64,000 nt of DNA from assembly GCA_002399735.1 (NCBI GenBank), contig DHEF01000004.1, positions 121,014 to 185,013 of the forward strand, given 5' to 3'. The notes beneath the pieces were generated by a model. It made no database searches and was not told the DNA's origin. It saw nothing but the letters and a program-made list of their open reading frames with translations. Made by a program: the position numbers and the translations under genes. Source of the stretch: Chitinophagaceae bacterium UBA4857 (lineage in GTDB: Bacteria > Bacteroidota > Bacteroidia > Chitinophagales > Chitinophagaceae). This document shows, piece after piece, positions 50,377-61,100 of the stretch (the first letter of the stretch is position 1; each line of letters opens with the position of its first letter).

Positions 50377-50751
50377 ATGATAAAAAGAATTCTCGCCACC
50401 CAAGCCGCATTAGATTTAATTGAAAAATTAAAAAGCACCAATGGTCCGTTAATGTTTCATCAGAGTGGTGGTTGTTGCGATGGTAGCCAACCTATGTGTT
50501 ACCCGGAAGGTGAGTTTAAAATTGGTGGTAATGATATATGTTTAGGCGAAATAGAAGGCTGTAAATTTTATATGCATGCTGATCAGTTTGAATACTGGAA
50601 ACATACCCAATTGACATTGGATGTTACTGCGGGCAGGGGCAGTAGTTTTTCGCTGGAAATTCCTTTGGGTGTAAGGTTTTTTATACAGTCAAAAGTTTTT
50701 ACTGACAGCGAATTGGAACAGTTAGAACCGTTGCTAAGCGTAGACGAATAA
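50377..50751 (+). CDS. DUF779 family protein
   Basis: A 124-aa protein with the DUF779 pattern: LKSTNGPLMFHQSGGCCDGSQPMCY near the N-terminus with conserved Cys and His, then GEIEGCKFYMHADQFEYWKHTQLTLDV and RGSSFSLEIPLG. DUF779 genes are typically found next to aldehyde dehydrogenases; the conserved Cys/His set suggests metal or substrate binding, but no activity is established. Here it follows the ALDH gene by 379 bp, with a terminator and repeats between them, so insertion of repeat DNA may have split a former operon. Confidence 0.87.
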   Translation: MIKRILATQAALDLIEKLKSTNGPLMFHQSGGCCDGSQPMCYPEGEFKIGGNDICLGEIEGCKFYMHADQFEYWKHTQLTLDVTAGRGSSFSLEIPLGVRFFIQSKVFTDSELEQLEPLLSVDE

Positions 50752-51058
50752 TATTATCTGGGAATTTTATGGGAAGTTGCCAGTAATTATTAACTGGGCA
50801 ACCCGTCTTGTGGAGGTGCGAAAATATTTGCAAGTAATAGAAATGTTAACAATGGGCGGGTACTGGCTATGCAGTTTAGGCCTTTTGATAACAAGATGAT
50901 GCCCAAAGAACAGAACGATGAACGGAGCGTCGCAAGGGACGATTAATCAAGGCCGGGACGATGACAAACAGCTACTTAATAATACAGTAATGGGTTAGGC
51001 TTATATTTGTTGTTTGGTATCCGAATAATAAATTTTATCACCTTACGTTATACTGTCC
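50752..51058. other. Spacer upstream of gldB-like gene
   Basis: 307 bp. A fragment CAGAACGATGAACGGAGCGT (about 50903-50922) resembles repeat text near 29830-29850. A TATATTTG (-7 type) element is at 51002-51009, 50 bp before the gldB-like start; no clear -33 box was found. No gene was seen. Confidence 0.5.
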
Positions 51059-52096
51059 ATGAACAAGCTCATCATTCTTTTTATAGCCGTAGTTACCCTG
51101 GTGGGATGCGGTAATAAAACCCAAGCACCCGATGTAAGTAACATTAGTATTGATTTAAAAGTAGAAAGGTTTGACCAGGATTTTTTTGCAATTGATACTA
51201 ACCGTACCGAACAGGGTATGGCAGCTTTGCAGGAAAAATACCCGGTATTATTGTCTTTATACTTACAAGGTATATTGGGCGTATTTGATCCCGCAGGTGT
51301 AAATTCATTTTACCAATACTACAAACCTGTTTATGATTCGGCACAAAAAGCATTTGCGAATTTTGATCCTATTGCAAAAGAAATTGGAAATGCTTTCAGG
51401 TATGTAAAATATTATTTTCCTGACTACGAATTACCCCGCCGGATTATACCTGTTATTGGCCCGATGAATACCGCTGATGATTTACCACGTAAGGCTAATG
51501 GCGAATATACTGCTGTTTTTGGACGTGAAGATTTTGTTGGTATTAGCTTACAGTTTTATTTAGGTAAAGCGTTTTCGTTGTATAATATTGAATATTTTAT
51601 TAACAATGTTGCACCGCAATATATTAGTCGCCGTTTTGAAAAGCAATACATTGTACCTGATATAATGAAATTAATTGTTGATGATTTATATCCTGACGAA
51701 AGCCAGACCCTGCCTTTAATTGGGCAGATGATTGAGAAAGGAAAAAGATGGTGGCTGGTTGATAAATTATTACCTGCAACTGCTGATAGTTTAAAAACAG
51801 GTTATACGGGTTTGCAAACAGAATGGGTAGAACATAATGAAGGCTCGGTATGGGCATCGTTTATAAAAAATGTGGATTTGCAAGCAACTGATCGTCCCAC
51901 TATACAAACTTTTATTGGCGATGCGCCATTTACACAATTCTTTTCACAGGAGTTTGCTCCCGGTAATATTGGCCCCTGGTTTGGCCGCCAGATTGTAAAA
52001 AAGTTTGTGGAGAATAATTCGTCATTATCTATTGATGAGGTAATGAAAAAAACACCACAGGAAATTTTAGATGATGCGAAATATAAACCGAAGTAA
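51059..52096 (+). CDS. gldB: GldB-family gliding-motility lipoprotein
   Basis: A 345-aa lipoprotein (signal ending at Cys17, TLVGC). It follows the GldB pattern from end to end: KVERFDQDFFAIDTN, KYPVLLSLYLQGILG, VPVIGP-type core, LYNIEYFINNVAPQYISRRFEKQYIVPDIMK, GKRWWLVDKLLPATADS, FTQFFSQEFAPGNIGPWFGRQIVKKFVE and a final YKPK. In flavobacteria GldB is needed for gliding and is associated with the type IX secretion apparatus, anchored in the envelope. Its presence fits the T9SS cargo encoded downstream. It converges with the response regulator gene, 8 bp apart. Confidence 0.85.
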   Translation: MNKLIILFIAVVTLVGCGNKTQAPDVSNISIDLKVERFDQDFFAIDTNRTEQGMAALQEKYPVLLSLYLQGILGVFDPAGVNSFYQYYKPVYDSAQKAFANFDPIAKEIGNAFRYVKYYFPDYELPRRIIPVIGPMNTADDLPRKANGEYTAVFGREDFVGISLQFYLGKAFSLYNIEYFINNVAPQYISRRFEKQYIVPDIMKLIVDDLYPDESQTLPLIGQMIEKGKRWWLVDKLLPATADSLKTGYTGLQTEWVEHNEGSVWASFIKNVDLQATDRPTIQTFIGDAPFTQFFSQEFAPGNIGPWFGRQIVKKFVENNSSLSIDEVMKKTPQEILDDAKYKPK

Positions 52097-52104
52097 TGGC
52101 TATA

Positions 52105-52713
52105 TTATTCCCATTGTACTTTATGTTGCATAGCCCATTTTAATAAAGCATTATTACCGTTTGGCAGCCCCAACTTTCTGCAAATGCTATGACGGTGATT
52201 TTTGATTGTGTAAGGGCTTAAAAACAATAAGGAGGCTATTTCTTTACTGGTTTTGTTTTGTACAATGTATTGAATAATTTTTCTTTCGGTTATTGTTAAT
52301 AATTGATGTAATGAGTTGTTATCAATTGGTTTTCCTAACGTAGTATTTGCTTCAATAATTGGTAATGCTAATTTTAATGCAGCAAAAATCGCCGCCTCAT
52401 CAACAGGTTTTATAATGTAGTTTAAAGGTTGTTGCTCCAATGCCCGCTCAATTATTATTTTTGATTGATAAGACGTGATGAAAATTATTGTAAAAGCATA
52501 TTGCTGACGCAAATTTTCGATTAAGGTAATGCCGTCTTGTTCTTCTTTCAGGTTAATATCACATAATACTAAATGGGGTAAAAAGTCGGCAAAAGTACTG
52601 ATGACTTCTTGCTTGTTTAAAGCAATGGTAACAGTGCAATTAAAATTTGCTTTTAACTGGCCTTCTATAAACCGGGCAATAATAATTTCGTCTTCTATTA
52701 TTAGTATTCGCAT
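52105..52713 (-). CDS. LuxR-type response regulator
   Basis: A 202-aa two-domain regulator. The receiver domain (residues 1-~120) has the acidic pair ED at 7-8, phosphoacceptor Asp52 in LVLCDINL, and the YIIKPVD lysine. The C-terminal ~65 residues hold a LuxR/GerE HTH: LTITERKIIQYIVQNKTSKEIASLLFLSPYTIKNH. The start codon overlaps the kinase stop (TAATG), so translation is coupled and the kinase is its partner. The divergent giant-protein gene, with a palindrome in its promoter region, is an obvious candidate target, though this is inference. Confidence 0.93.
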   Translation of the reverse strand: MRILIIEDEIIIARFIEGQLKANFNCTVTIALNKQEVISTFADFLPHLVLCDINLKEEQDGITLIENLRQQYAFTIIFITSYQSKIIIERALEQQPLNYIIKPVDEAAIFAALKLALPIIEANTTLGKPIDNNSLHQLLTITERKIIQYIVQNKTSKEIASLLFLSPYTIKNHRHSICRKLGLPNGNNALLKWAMQHKVQWE

Positions 52714-54602
52714 TAAGATGGGTTGGGGAATTGAAAAGAATACGTTAAACCGTTTTCGGTATTTACAGTGTAATGACCTTTTAGCTGCCTTATAAGATCG
52801 GAAATAAGTGTTAATCCAAAACCATAATCAGATTTGTTTAGAGAAGTTTTTGTGCCGTTATCACAATAATGTATGTTACAAAGACTTTCTTTCTGTTTCA
52901 TTTCAATAATTATTTGTGGTTTTTTTTGAAACGGAAATGCATGTTTATAAGAGTTGGTTATTAGTTCTGTAATAATTAAGCCTACGCATAAACCGGCGGT
53001 AGCGTTTAACATGATGTTTTTATCTATGGTTAGTTGTATATGTGCAGGCTGTGTAAACATGGTTTTAGCGTGCTCAACAATTTCAGTAATAAAACTTGCA
53101 GGCGATATCATTTGGTCCGACAAATAATTGTCTATTTGCAAACTTTCGTTTGCCAGCATCATAGCTTTAATACGTGCTATATTGTCCTTCAAAACACTTG
53201 CAGTATAGTTGTCTTTATTGTTTGTAAGTTGCAGGCTGTTTAAACTATATAATAATTGCAGATTGTTTTTTACACGGTGGTTCAGCTCATTCATTAATAG
53301 CTCAATATGTTCGTTACGGCGGTAAAGCTCATTGGTACGTTCTGATACCTTTTTTTCCAATAAATGATTTTGCTGTAATTGTAATTCGTTTAGTTGCGCC
53401 AGGTAAAGGGTTTTTTGTTTTTGGTTTTCCCATAATTTGCCATTAATGCCTGTTAGAAATAATAGACTTATGACAATAATCATTATCCCGGATAAAAGTG
53501 CAAATAAACTGAAAACGTTTTCTCCTATAATGAATAATAGTATCGTAACAAAAAAGGCTATCAGTAAATAAACTATAACACCATAAGCCAAAAAACGTTC
53601 TTGTCTGTCAAAGGTTTTCCAGAGCATTAGTGTACGCAGCAAGTACACAGCTTGAACTAAAAAGAAAAGCCCGTTCAACTGACTCATTATTTTAAAGTTG
53701 GTCGAATAAGTGAGTATAAAAAAAGATAATACAGAAACTAATATAATGCCGTAAAGAATAGCTTTTCCAAACCGATATAAAGCAATATGTTTTGTATTAA
53801 TTTTCCAAAAATCAAGTATTAATAGGTAAAGACCAACAATTGCTAAATGAAGAAAATGAATAGTTAGCCGCAAACCTAAAATAGGATTTGCGGGAAATAC
53901 CCAGTCAACGAAATACCTGTTTAAAGCAAGATGGTATAATATTAATCCTGTTATAAAAATGGCCAACCATAAATATGGTCTGAAGCGGGTGATAGCCCAG
54001 GTGATAATGACATATAATAATAAGAACAAAGCTGCACCCTGAAACCAAAAGTCTATTAATTCGCTTTTTTGTTTGTTTTTTGTAAATTGATATACACTGC
54101 TTAATTCAAAATCTAATATAGGTTTATACAATTTAGTGTGGTGGCTTCGAATGAGTATTCGATAGGTAACTCCCGCTGCCATTTTAAAGTAAAAATGAAA
54201 CCTGCCATCTTCTGTGTTTATATATTGTTTTGGCCTGAATGCACCGGCTTGATGGTGTTCAATTGCAGATTCGTTTGTGTCTGGCAAAATATAAAGGTCC
54301 GCATAACTTAAATTTTTAAAAGATAATATAACATCCTTGTTTTCATTACTTTTTATATATGTTAGTAGCCAGAAAACATTATTGGGTTTCGTCGTATTAA
54401 AGCCTGCGATATTGCCAAAAAGTTCCGGTGTGTTTAATAGTTTAGTAGCGTTATAGCGGTTAGAATCGTCTTCCAGTAGTCTAAAATAAGGACGCAGGGG
54501 TATAGACTGATCGCCGGTTGTTTTGCTAAAAACCAAAGTGTCTTTTTGGGATAATAAATCCTTGCAGAACAGTAATACTATTAACAGGTATGAATATTTC
54601 AA
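52713..54602 (-). CDS. Sensor histidine kinase, 7TMR-DISM + HisKA_2 type
   Basis: A 629-aa membrane kinase. A signal peptide (1-~18) is followed by a periplasmic beta domain of the 7TMR-DISMED2 type (residues ~25-165, FWLLTYIKSNENKDVILSFKN), seven transmembrane helices (~185-395), a coiled coil (~400-430), a HisKA_2 dimerisation domain (ELNHRVKNNLQLL, phosphoacceptor His442) and an HATPase domain (ITELITNSYKHAFP, DYGFGLTLISDLI). DISMED2 domains resemble carbohydrate-binding modules, so the signal may be a sugar or wall fragment; this is inferred. The start is a TTG at 54602, chosen because the signal peptide begins directly after it and no in-frame ATG exists upstream nearby. Confidence 0.9.
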   Translation of the reverse strand: MKYSYLLIVLLFCKDLLSQKDTLVFSKTTGDQSIPLRPYFRLLEDDSNRYNATKLLNTPELFGNIAGFNTTKPNNVFWLLTYIKSNENKDVILSFKNLSYADLYILPDTNESAIEHHQAGAFRPKQYINTEDGRFHFYFKMAAGVTYRILIRSHHTKLYKPILDFELSSVYQFTKNKQKSELIDFWFQGAALFLLLYVIITWAITRFRPYLWLAIFITGLILYHLALNRYFVDWVFPANPILGLRLTIHFLHLAIVGLYLLILDFWKINTKHIALYRFGKAILYGIILVSVLSFFILTYSTNFKIMSQLNGLFFLVQAVYLLRTLMLWKTFDRQERFLAYGVIVYLLIAFFVTILLFIIGENVFSLFALLSGIMIIVISLLFLTGINGKLWENQKQKTLYLAQLNELQLQQNHLLEKKVSERTNELYRRNEHIELLMNELNHRVKNNLQLLYSLNSLQLTNNKDNYTASVLKDNIARIKAMMLANESLQIDNYLSDQMISPASFITEIVEHAKTMFTQPAHIQLTIDKNIMLNATAGLCVGLIITELITNSYKHAFPFQKKPQIIIEMKQKESLCNIHYCDNGTKTSLNKSDYGFGLTLISDLIRQLKGHYTVNTENGLTYSFQFPNPS

Positions 54603-54748
54603 ACCGATGCTACTGGATTGTTTTAAATTGTTTAAAGAGGGCTGTATGAAATAAAAGTAACTATAAAAATTAATACAAGAAGGTATTAGGGAACACTTTC
54701 GTTTTATAATTTATTATAAGTAATAACTCTTACTTATTTATACAAAAA

Positions 54749-54766
54749 ATAGACCCTGGGGTCTAT
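54749..54766. promoter_or_regulatory. 18-bp palindrome, candidate operator
   Basis: ATAGACCCTGGGGTCTAT is an 8-bp inverted repeat with a 2-bp centre. It ends 21 bp before the candidate -7 element at 54788, so it occupies the place of the -33 box. A dimeric LuxR-type regulator could bind such a site; the response regulator encoded next door is the natural candidate. Confidence 0.5.
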
Positions 54767-54787
54767 CATAAAAAAAGTTTCAGTCGA

Positions 54788-54795
54788 TACCTTTG
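54788..54795 (+). promoter_or_regulatory. Candidate -7 element upstream of the giant gene
   Basis: TACCTTTG matches TAnnTTTG. There is no TTTG -33 box at the right distance; the palindrome lies there instead, as expected of a promoter needing an activator. Transcription would leave a ~300-nt leader before the ATG at 55106. Confidence 0.45.
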
Positions 54796-54817
54796 TTATA
54801 TCCAAATATTCTAGATT

Positions 54818-54970
54818 ATGAAAAAACTATTGCTTAATCAAACTTGCATCTTTTGCAGTCAGGTTATAAAAATTAGCTCCACTACTACAAAAGCAACTGG
54901 CTGTTTTTCTCACTTTTACTACACTTTTTTCCAAGTAAATATAAAAAATACGATATCCAGTATCGTATAA
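54818..54970 (+). CDS. Possible 50-codon leader ORF
   Basis: An ATG-started frame (MKKLLLNQTCIFCSQV..., ending SSIV) lies within the predicted leader, 22 bp after the -7 element and 135 bp before the giant gene. It encodes no signal peptide or known domain. A hairpin, ATACGATA (54948-54955) and TATCGTAT (54961-54968), covers its last codons. It may be a small gene, a leader peptide, or chance in AT-rich DNA. Confidence 0.3.
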   Translation: MKKLLLNQTCIFCSQVIKISSTTTKATGCFSHFYYTFFQVNIKNTISSIV

Positions 54971-55105
54971 TAAACATATTGGTGGTATTAAGATTATTCA
55001 ATAGTTATTGGCTAGCAGTAAACTAGCATATACCGACTGAAAGATAAGTCAGAAAATACACCTATCTGAATTGCATTTATATATTTAATATTTAGTCCTA
55101 AGCGT

Positions 55106-58100
55106 ATGAACTACATTTTATCGTTTGTTAAATTAAGCTGCTTCCTTTGTTTGTTTACCAGCACAGTAGCAGTGCAAGCACAAGCTCCCGGAGGTGTAAC
55201 TACCGGAACCGCCAGAGGGTGGAAAGTTGAGTATTTTAATGGTACCCACGGAACTAATTTTAATGCCTTTGGTTTAGGCGGTAGTAATACTACACCCGGT
55301 TTATGGGGCTATACCGGCTTTGTATCCGGCGATGAATTTATAGGACGTGACGCTGATTACTTCGGACTACAATATAGTGGAATACTTGAAGTGCCACAGA
55401 CAGGGTTATACTCAATTAATGTTTATAATATTGATGATCATGCTACATTATTTATTGACGGTGTGCAAAGAGCTATTTATACATGGTCGGGCAGTAACGG
55501 TAGCGTAACGGCAACTGTAAACCTTACTGCAGGCGATCATACTATTTTACTTAAATATATAGAAGCAGGAGGTCCGGAGTCGGTGAACATACGCTGGAGT
55601 GGTCCTGGTATTACGGCTAACTCTGATTTGGATGGTCGTTTTGTGCGTGTAGATAATGCTGCGCTTGCTGCATGGTATAATGCATCAACCGTTAATGTTA
55701 CGGCTAATTACAGTGCTGGTAGGTCAAGGGTTAATTCTTTTATTAACAAAGCCCCAGCTTTTAGTGGGCATGGCAATATTAGCAATTTAGGTAGCGGCTG
55801 GTCTCCATTGGATACCAATACACTTAACTTTAATCCTGCCGCTCATTTTGATGGTGACGATTGGTTTAGTAATGCGACTAACCAAAACGGATTAGCATTA
55901 AGAAGTGCTCCCCGTACTTCTTTTATGGTAAATAGTTTTATATCAAATACAACCGGCACAAGTTGGCTATGGGGGCAAAGCGGAGATGTGTCAGGCGCTA
56001 ATGCTGTTGGCATGCACAAGAACAATGGTACACAAACCAGCTTAGCTCGCCAAGGCGCCCTAACGCCTATTGTTAGTTCTACTTACGCCGTTAATGAACC
56101 CAAGTTATTATCCGGCGGTATTCTGTTAGGTAACGGTAACACCGCATCAGTAAACAACAGCCGGAATATTACTGCAAATGGTGGTACTGCCGCTGCTTTG
56201 GGTTTTACAGAACGAATTACAAATTATGCCGGTCCCTATGGCATTCAGTTAGGTGCATTTTTAAGTACTTATGCTTCTGTTGCGCATATTCCGGAGTTTA
56301 TTTATTATCCGTTTGAGTTAAGTACCACTCAACGCCAAAGGGTTAATACCTATATGGCTATTAAGTATGGTATTACCTTACAACATAACTATCTTAACAC
56401 CAGTGGTAATATATTATGGGATGTAACGAGTAATGCAATCTACAATAATAGGGTATTTGGTATTGGACGTGAGTTAGCAGTAGGTGCCCTTAATCAAAAA
56501 CAGAGTCAGAGTCAGATGCGCAGTGCCAATGGTTATAACTTTCTTACGGTAAGTAAAGGCGCTATAACCGGAACCAATGCCTCAAATACCGGTGTATTGG
56601 CTGATGGTGATTACATGATACTGGGTGATGACAATGCTGCCTTAGCTTTGCAAGGCACCGATATACCTTCCAGTTTTAGTGCTACTGCCGGTTGTAATGT
56701 AACCAGGCTTAGCCGTGAATGGAAGGTACAAAGCAGTGGTAACCCAGGTCCGGTAACTATTAGAGCGGGTGCTAACGGAGCATACCTTTTTCCTTCATCA
56801 GTAGCTGGTTTATCTCTGTTGGTTGATGCGGACGGGGATGGTAACTTTACAACGGGGAGTGTTTCGGTAGTACCGGCAACCAACTTTAATGCAGGGGTTG
56901 CAACTTTTACCAATGTAACCATACCTAACGGAGCGGTGATAACTTTTGGGTGGATGGTAACGGCGCCGGGTGGAGTATCTAATACACTGGCTTTATGGTT
57001 AAAGGCCGATGGCGAGTTGTATACCGACTTAGCCGGAACAACAATAGCAAACGATGGTAATACGGTAGCTTTATGGCGTGATGGATCGCCTTTGAATAAC
57101 ACAGTGTCACAGGCTACTGTTGCCAACAGACCTACACTAAGAAAAAATGTCGCCAATCTCGTAAACTTTAATCCTGTGTTACAGTTTAACATGGGTTCAT
57201 CGTACTTACAAACCTCGGCTATATCCGCCGCTTTAAATGGAGATATAACCGGTTTTTCGGCACATAAGTTTGGTGGTAATACAAGCAATTGGAATGCGTT
57301 TATGGGCTCTCGAAGATCATCGCCTAGCACAGGATGGAATATGTATGTATCCAATACAACTGGGTTATATTCTTTATGGACTGCTACCGGTTCGGGTTGG
57401 ACACAAACAACAGGCACAACACCGGCAGGTACAGAACCTGACCTTATTTCTTTTTCTGCTCTTTTAGGAAGCGGTGTTAAAAACCTATATGAAAAAGGAC
57501 GTTTAACCGCTAGCCTGAGCGGCCCTTACATTGTTAATACAACACACCAATTTCAGATTGGATCAAATGGCGATGATAATTTAAACTTTGGTGGTAATAT
57601 TTATGAGCAAATTGTTTTTAGCAGTGTGTTAAGTGGTACCGACCGCCAGAAAGTAAACACTTACCTGGCTATAAAATATGGTACACAGTTGGATCAAACT
57701 ACAGCACAAAACTATATAGGCAGTGATGGCGCTATACTATGGAATGGCACCACCAATGCAGTTTATAGAAACAATATATTTGGCATTGGACGTGATGATT
57801 GTAGTGGCTTACTACAAAAGCAATCAAAGTCTTCTGCTACCGGTGATAACGTAGTCGTATCAATAGGTAATATTGCTGCTACCAATGCAGAAAATACAGG
57901 TGTGTTTACAGCCAACAGACAATATATATTAGTTGGTCATGATGGTGCTGCGTTAAATACGATTGCTACCGATATGCCCACCAGCTTTGCTGCGATTAGT
58001 TGTAATGCCCGCAGGTATGCCCGTGAGTGGAAAGTACGAAATGTAAACAGTACCGGACCTGTTACCATTACTATAGGTGATGCGGTCAATAAAATTAAAA

Positions 58101-61100
58101 CCAGCATGACCAACCTGCAGTTGGCGGTGGATACAGATGGTGATGGCGATTTTACAACGGGAACTGTTATATTATATCCAATGGCCAACTTAAAAGCCGG
58201 CATTGCTACTTTTAACAATGTTGGCTTACCAGATAATGCCGTATTTACGCTATGTTGGACAGCGGCTGCTCCGGGTGGTGTACTGGCACCAACAAGTGGA
58301 ACAACCGATATAGCCGGAGTGCCCCATTTAAATGGGCTGGCGTATAAATTTTATGCAAGTTCCGGTACAGGATATGCCTCCCCACTTGATTTAAGTGTTG
58401 TTTCTGTAATGCCGGGCAATTTGGTTTCTACAGGATATCTTAATAACCTTACCAGCCCGCAAACTTTGTTTGGTCAGTATGCCACCACTCAAATAGGAAT
58501 AGAGATTACAGGCAAACTTTATGTTCCAGCCACTTCCTCTACCTACCAGTTTAGGGCAAATGTACCAGATGATCAGGCTTGTATTAAAATAAACGGGGTA
58601 ACCGTTGCTAATTCAACATCTTTTACATCCGGTGTTAGCGCAACAAGCGGCAATGTAACGCTTGCCGCAGGATACCACGACATTCTCATTCGTTTTGGAC
58701 AAGGCGGAGGAGTAACAGCATGGGACATTTCCTGGAATGGAGGTTCTGGAAGTACATTCACAGCCATTCCTAATGCTAACTTATTCACTACATTCTCCGG
58801 ACCTTCTGTATGGTATGCCGCAGACGACATCCAGTTGCAGAACAATGCAGATGGAACCAACCTTGGTGCATTGGCTGGTACCAGGTGGCCAGATATGAGT
58901 GCCAATGGCAACGATCTTGCACAAGGCACCGGCAACCCACTATATTACAATGCTAACAGCGCTTACTTACGTAACTACAATCCATCAGTATACTTTACAG
59001 CTGATAATCTTTTTTCTGTAGGCGGAACTCATGGTGTGGCATTGGGAAGTTTAGGTAAGTCTGCTTTCAATGTAGTGCAGGACGCAGCCAATGGATCAGG
59101 GTCTATATATTCAGGGATTGGATACTTTACAAGTGGCAATCCTGCACATGCATTTGGTCTTGCAAAAAACAGCTTACAAAAATTGTATCTTTTTACTTAC
59201 AGCAACGACTACATTGAGCCAGGAACTTTTTACAGCAGTGCTACCGCTTCTACCAATATAATTTCCGGTACGCTTACCTCCGGATTATCTGCATCTTTAT
59301 ATGCTAACGGTAGCGCCAGAGGTACAGGATCTGTGAGTAACTACAGCACCTGGTTAGCCAATAATGGAACCATACAGTTAGGCACCACTTATGGATCTGC
59401 ACCTGTATTTACGGGCAATATGAATGAAACTATTTTTTATCCGTGGGCTTTGTCGACTACTGAACGGCAAAAAATAAACAGCTATCTGGCTATTAAGTGG
59501 GGTGTTACCTTGGATCAGTCATTAGCTACTAACTATTTGTCCGCTGATGGCACTACCACTTGGACTGGTGACGCAACCTTTAAACATGATATTACTGGTA
59601 TAGGAAGAGATGATTGCAGCGGATTAAATCAATTGCAATCCACTGCTACAGATGGTGCAGATATTGTAACCATATCAAAAGGAAATCTTGCTGCTACTAA
59701 TTATACAAATGCGGCAAGTTTTGGTGCCGATAAACAATTCGTTATTGTGGGGCATGATAACGGCACTATTAATAGTCTTAATGCTACCAGTATGCCTGTT
59801 GCCTTAACAACTATAACCGACTGTTACCAAAAACTGGGCAGGGTATGGAAGGTGAAAACAACCGGTAGCGTAGGCGCTGTGCAATTACAATTAGGTAAAC
59901 AAGGATTATTTATTTTTAATAAATCATACTACAAACCTAAGTTAATGATTAGTTCCAGTAGTACTAACTGGACAGCTGCTACAATTGTAGATGCCGACTC
60001 AGTAATAAACGGTATAGTACATTTTAGCAATGTAAACTTTAGCGGTGACCAATATTTTACCGTAGCATTGATACAAGCTGCACCCGGCGGTGTAACTACT
60101 AACCTTAATTTATGGTTAACTGCTGATGATGGTACTAGTACTAAAACAGATAATACAGCAGTTGCAACTTGGTCAGATCTAAGTTTGCAAAATATGCATG
60201 GTACAGGAGTTGCCGGTCCGGTGTACCGCTCAGGTTCAAGCGCAGGCGCTGCTAACTTTAACCCATCTGTTTCTTTTAACGGAACAAGCCAACACTTCAC
60301 GCTGCCAACAGGATTCAATAATTTCGAAGCAGGTACAACAGCCTTTAGCGTATTAAATACAAATTTTGGAACGGTTGATGCTTGGGGCAGGTTATTCCAT
60401 CTGGGAACAGCATCAAATAGTAATGCCTTAGCTTTTAACCGTGATAATGCTTCAAATAATATAGGTTCGTTTACCAGTAACGGATCCCCGGTTACAAGTA
60501 CAGCACTTTTATCAACTACAAGTAATCCACTTGCTAATACCAATGGGTTTAATATTTATGCTTTCAGACTGCAAGCCGGAAATAGCGGACAAGCTAACCG
60601 AACCGGCGATATTTATGTAAATAGCTTTACGGCTGCAACCAGTGCTACACTGGCTACACCAAACACTGTATCCAGAACGTTTAATTATATCGGCAATGGA
60701 ACCGCATCAGAATTTATTAATGGTTACATGCCGGAAATAATTTTGTATAACCGCGATCTTTCAGCAACTGATAGAAATAAAATTACTTCTTATTTAGCGG
60801 TAAAATATGGAAGAACAATAGATGTAAGTGCTGTCAATTACCTTAGTAGCAACGGCGTTTCTGTGTACAATTACACCACACACTGGAATCGTATAACTGC
60901 CATTGGTCGGGATGATTGCCAGGCACTGGAACAAAAACAATCCAAATCTGCCGAAGCAAATAGTCTGGTAACTATTGGTATTGGTAGTAGTATCGCCACA
61001 TCTAACGAAACAAATAATAATACCTTCAGTGCCGATAAAAGTTATGCTGTAATTGGCGATAATGGTAAAGCGGCAACTTGGACGGGTGTAGATAATTTGG

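Larger units (their letters stand above)
54603..55105. other. Divergent regulatory spacer before the giant T9SS gene
   Basis: 503 AT-rich bp with no dispersed repeat modules, unlike other long spacers. It contains the palindrome at 54749-54766, a TACCTTTG element at 54788-54795, a 50-codon ORF at 54818-54970 and a hairpin at 54948-54968. It should carry the promoters of both the kinase and the giant gene. Confidence 0.6.

Noticed and set aside
56611..57417. 268-aa antisense ORF, and other long antisense ORFs inside the giant gene (57937, 58573, 59929, 61240, 62573)
   Set aside because: They follow the repeat units on the opposite strand, with low-complexity Leu/Val/Pro/Ala composition expected from reversed Thr/Gly/Asn-rich codons. 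The sense frame is clearly protein-coding throughout.
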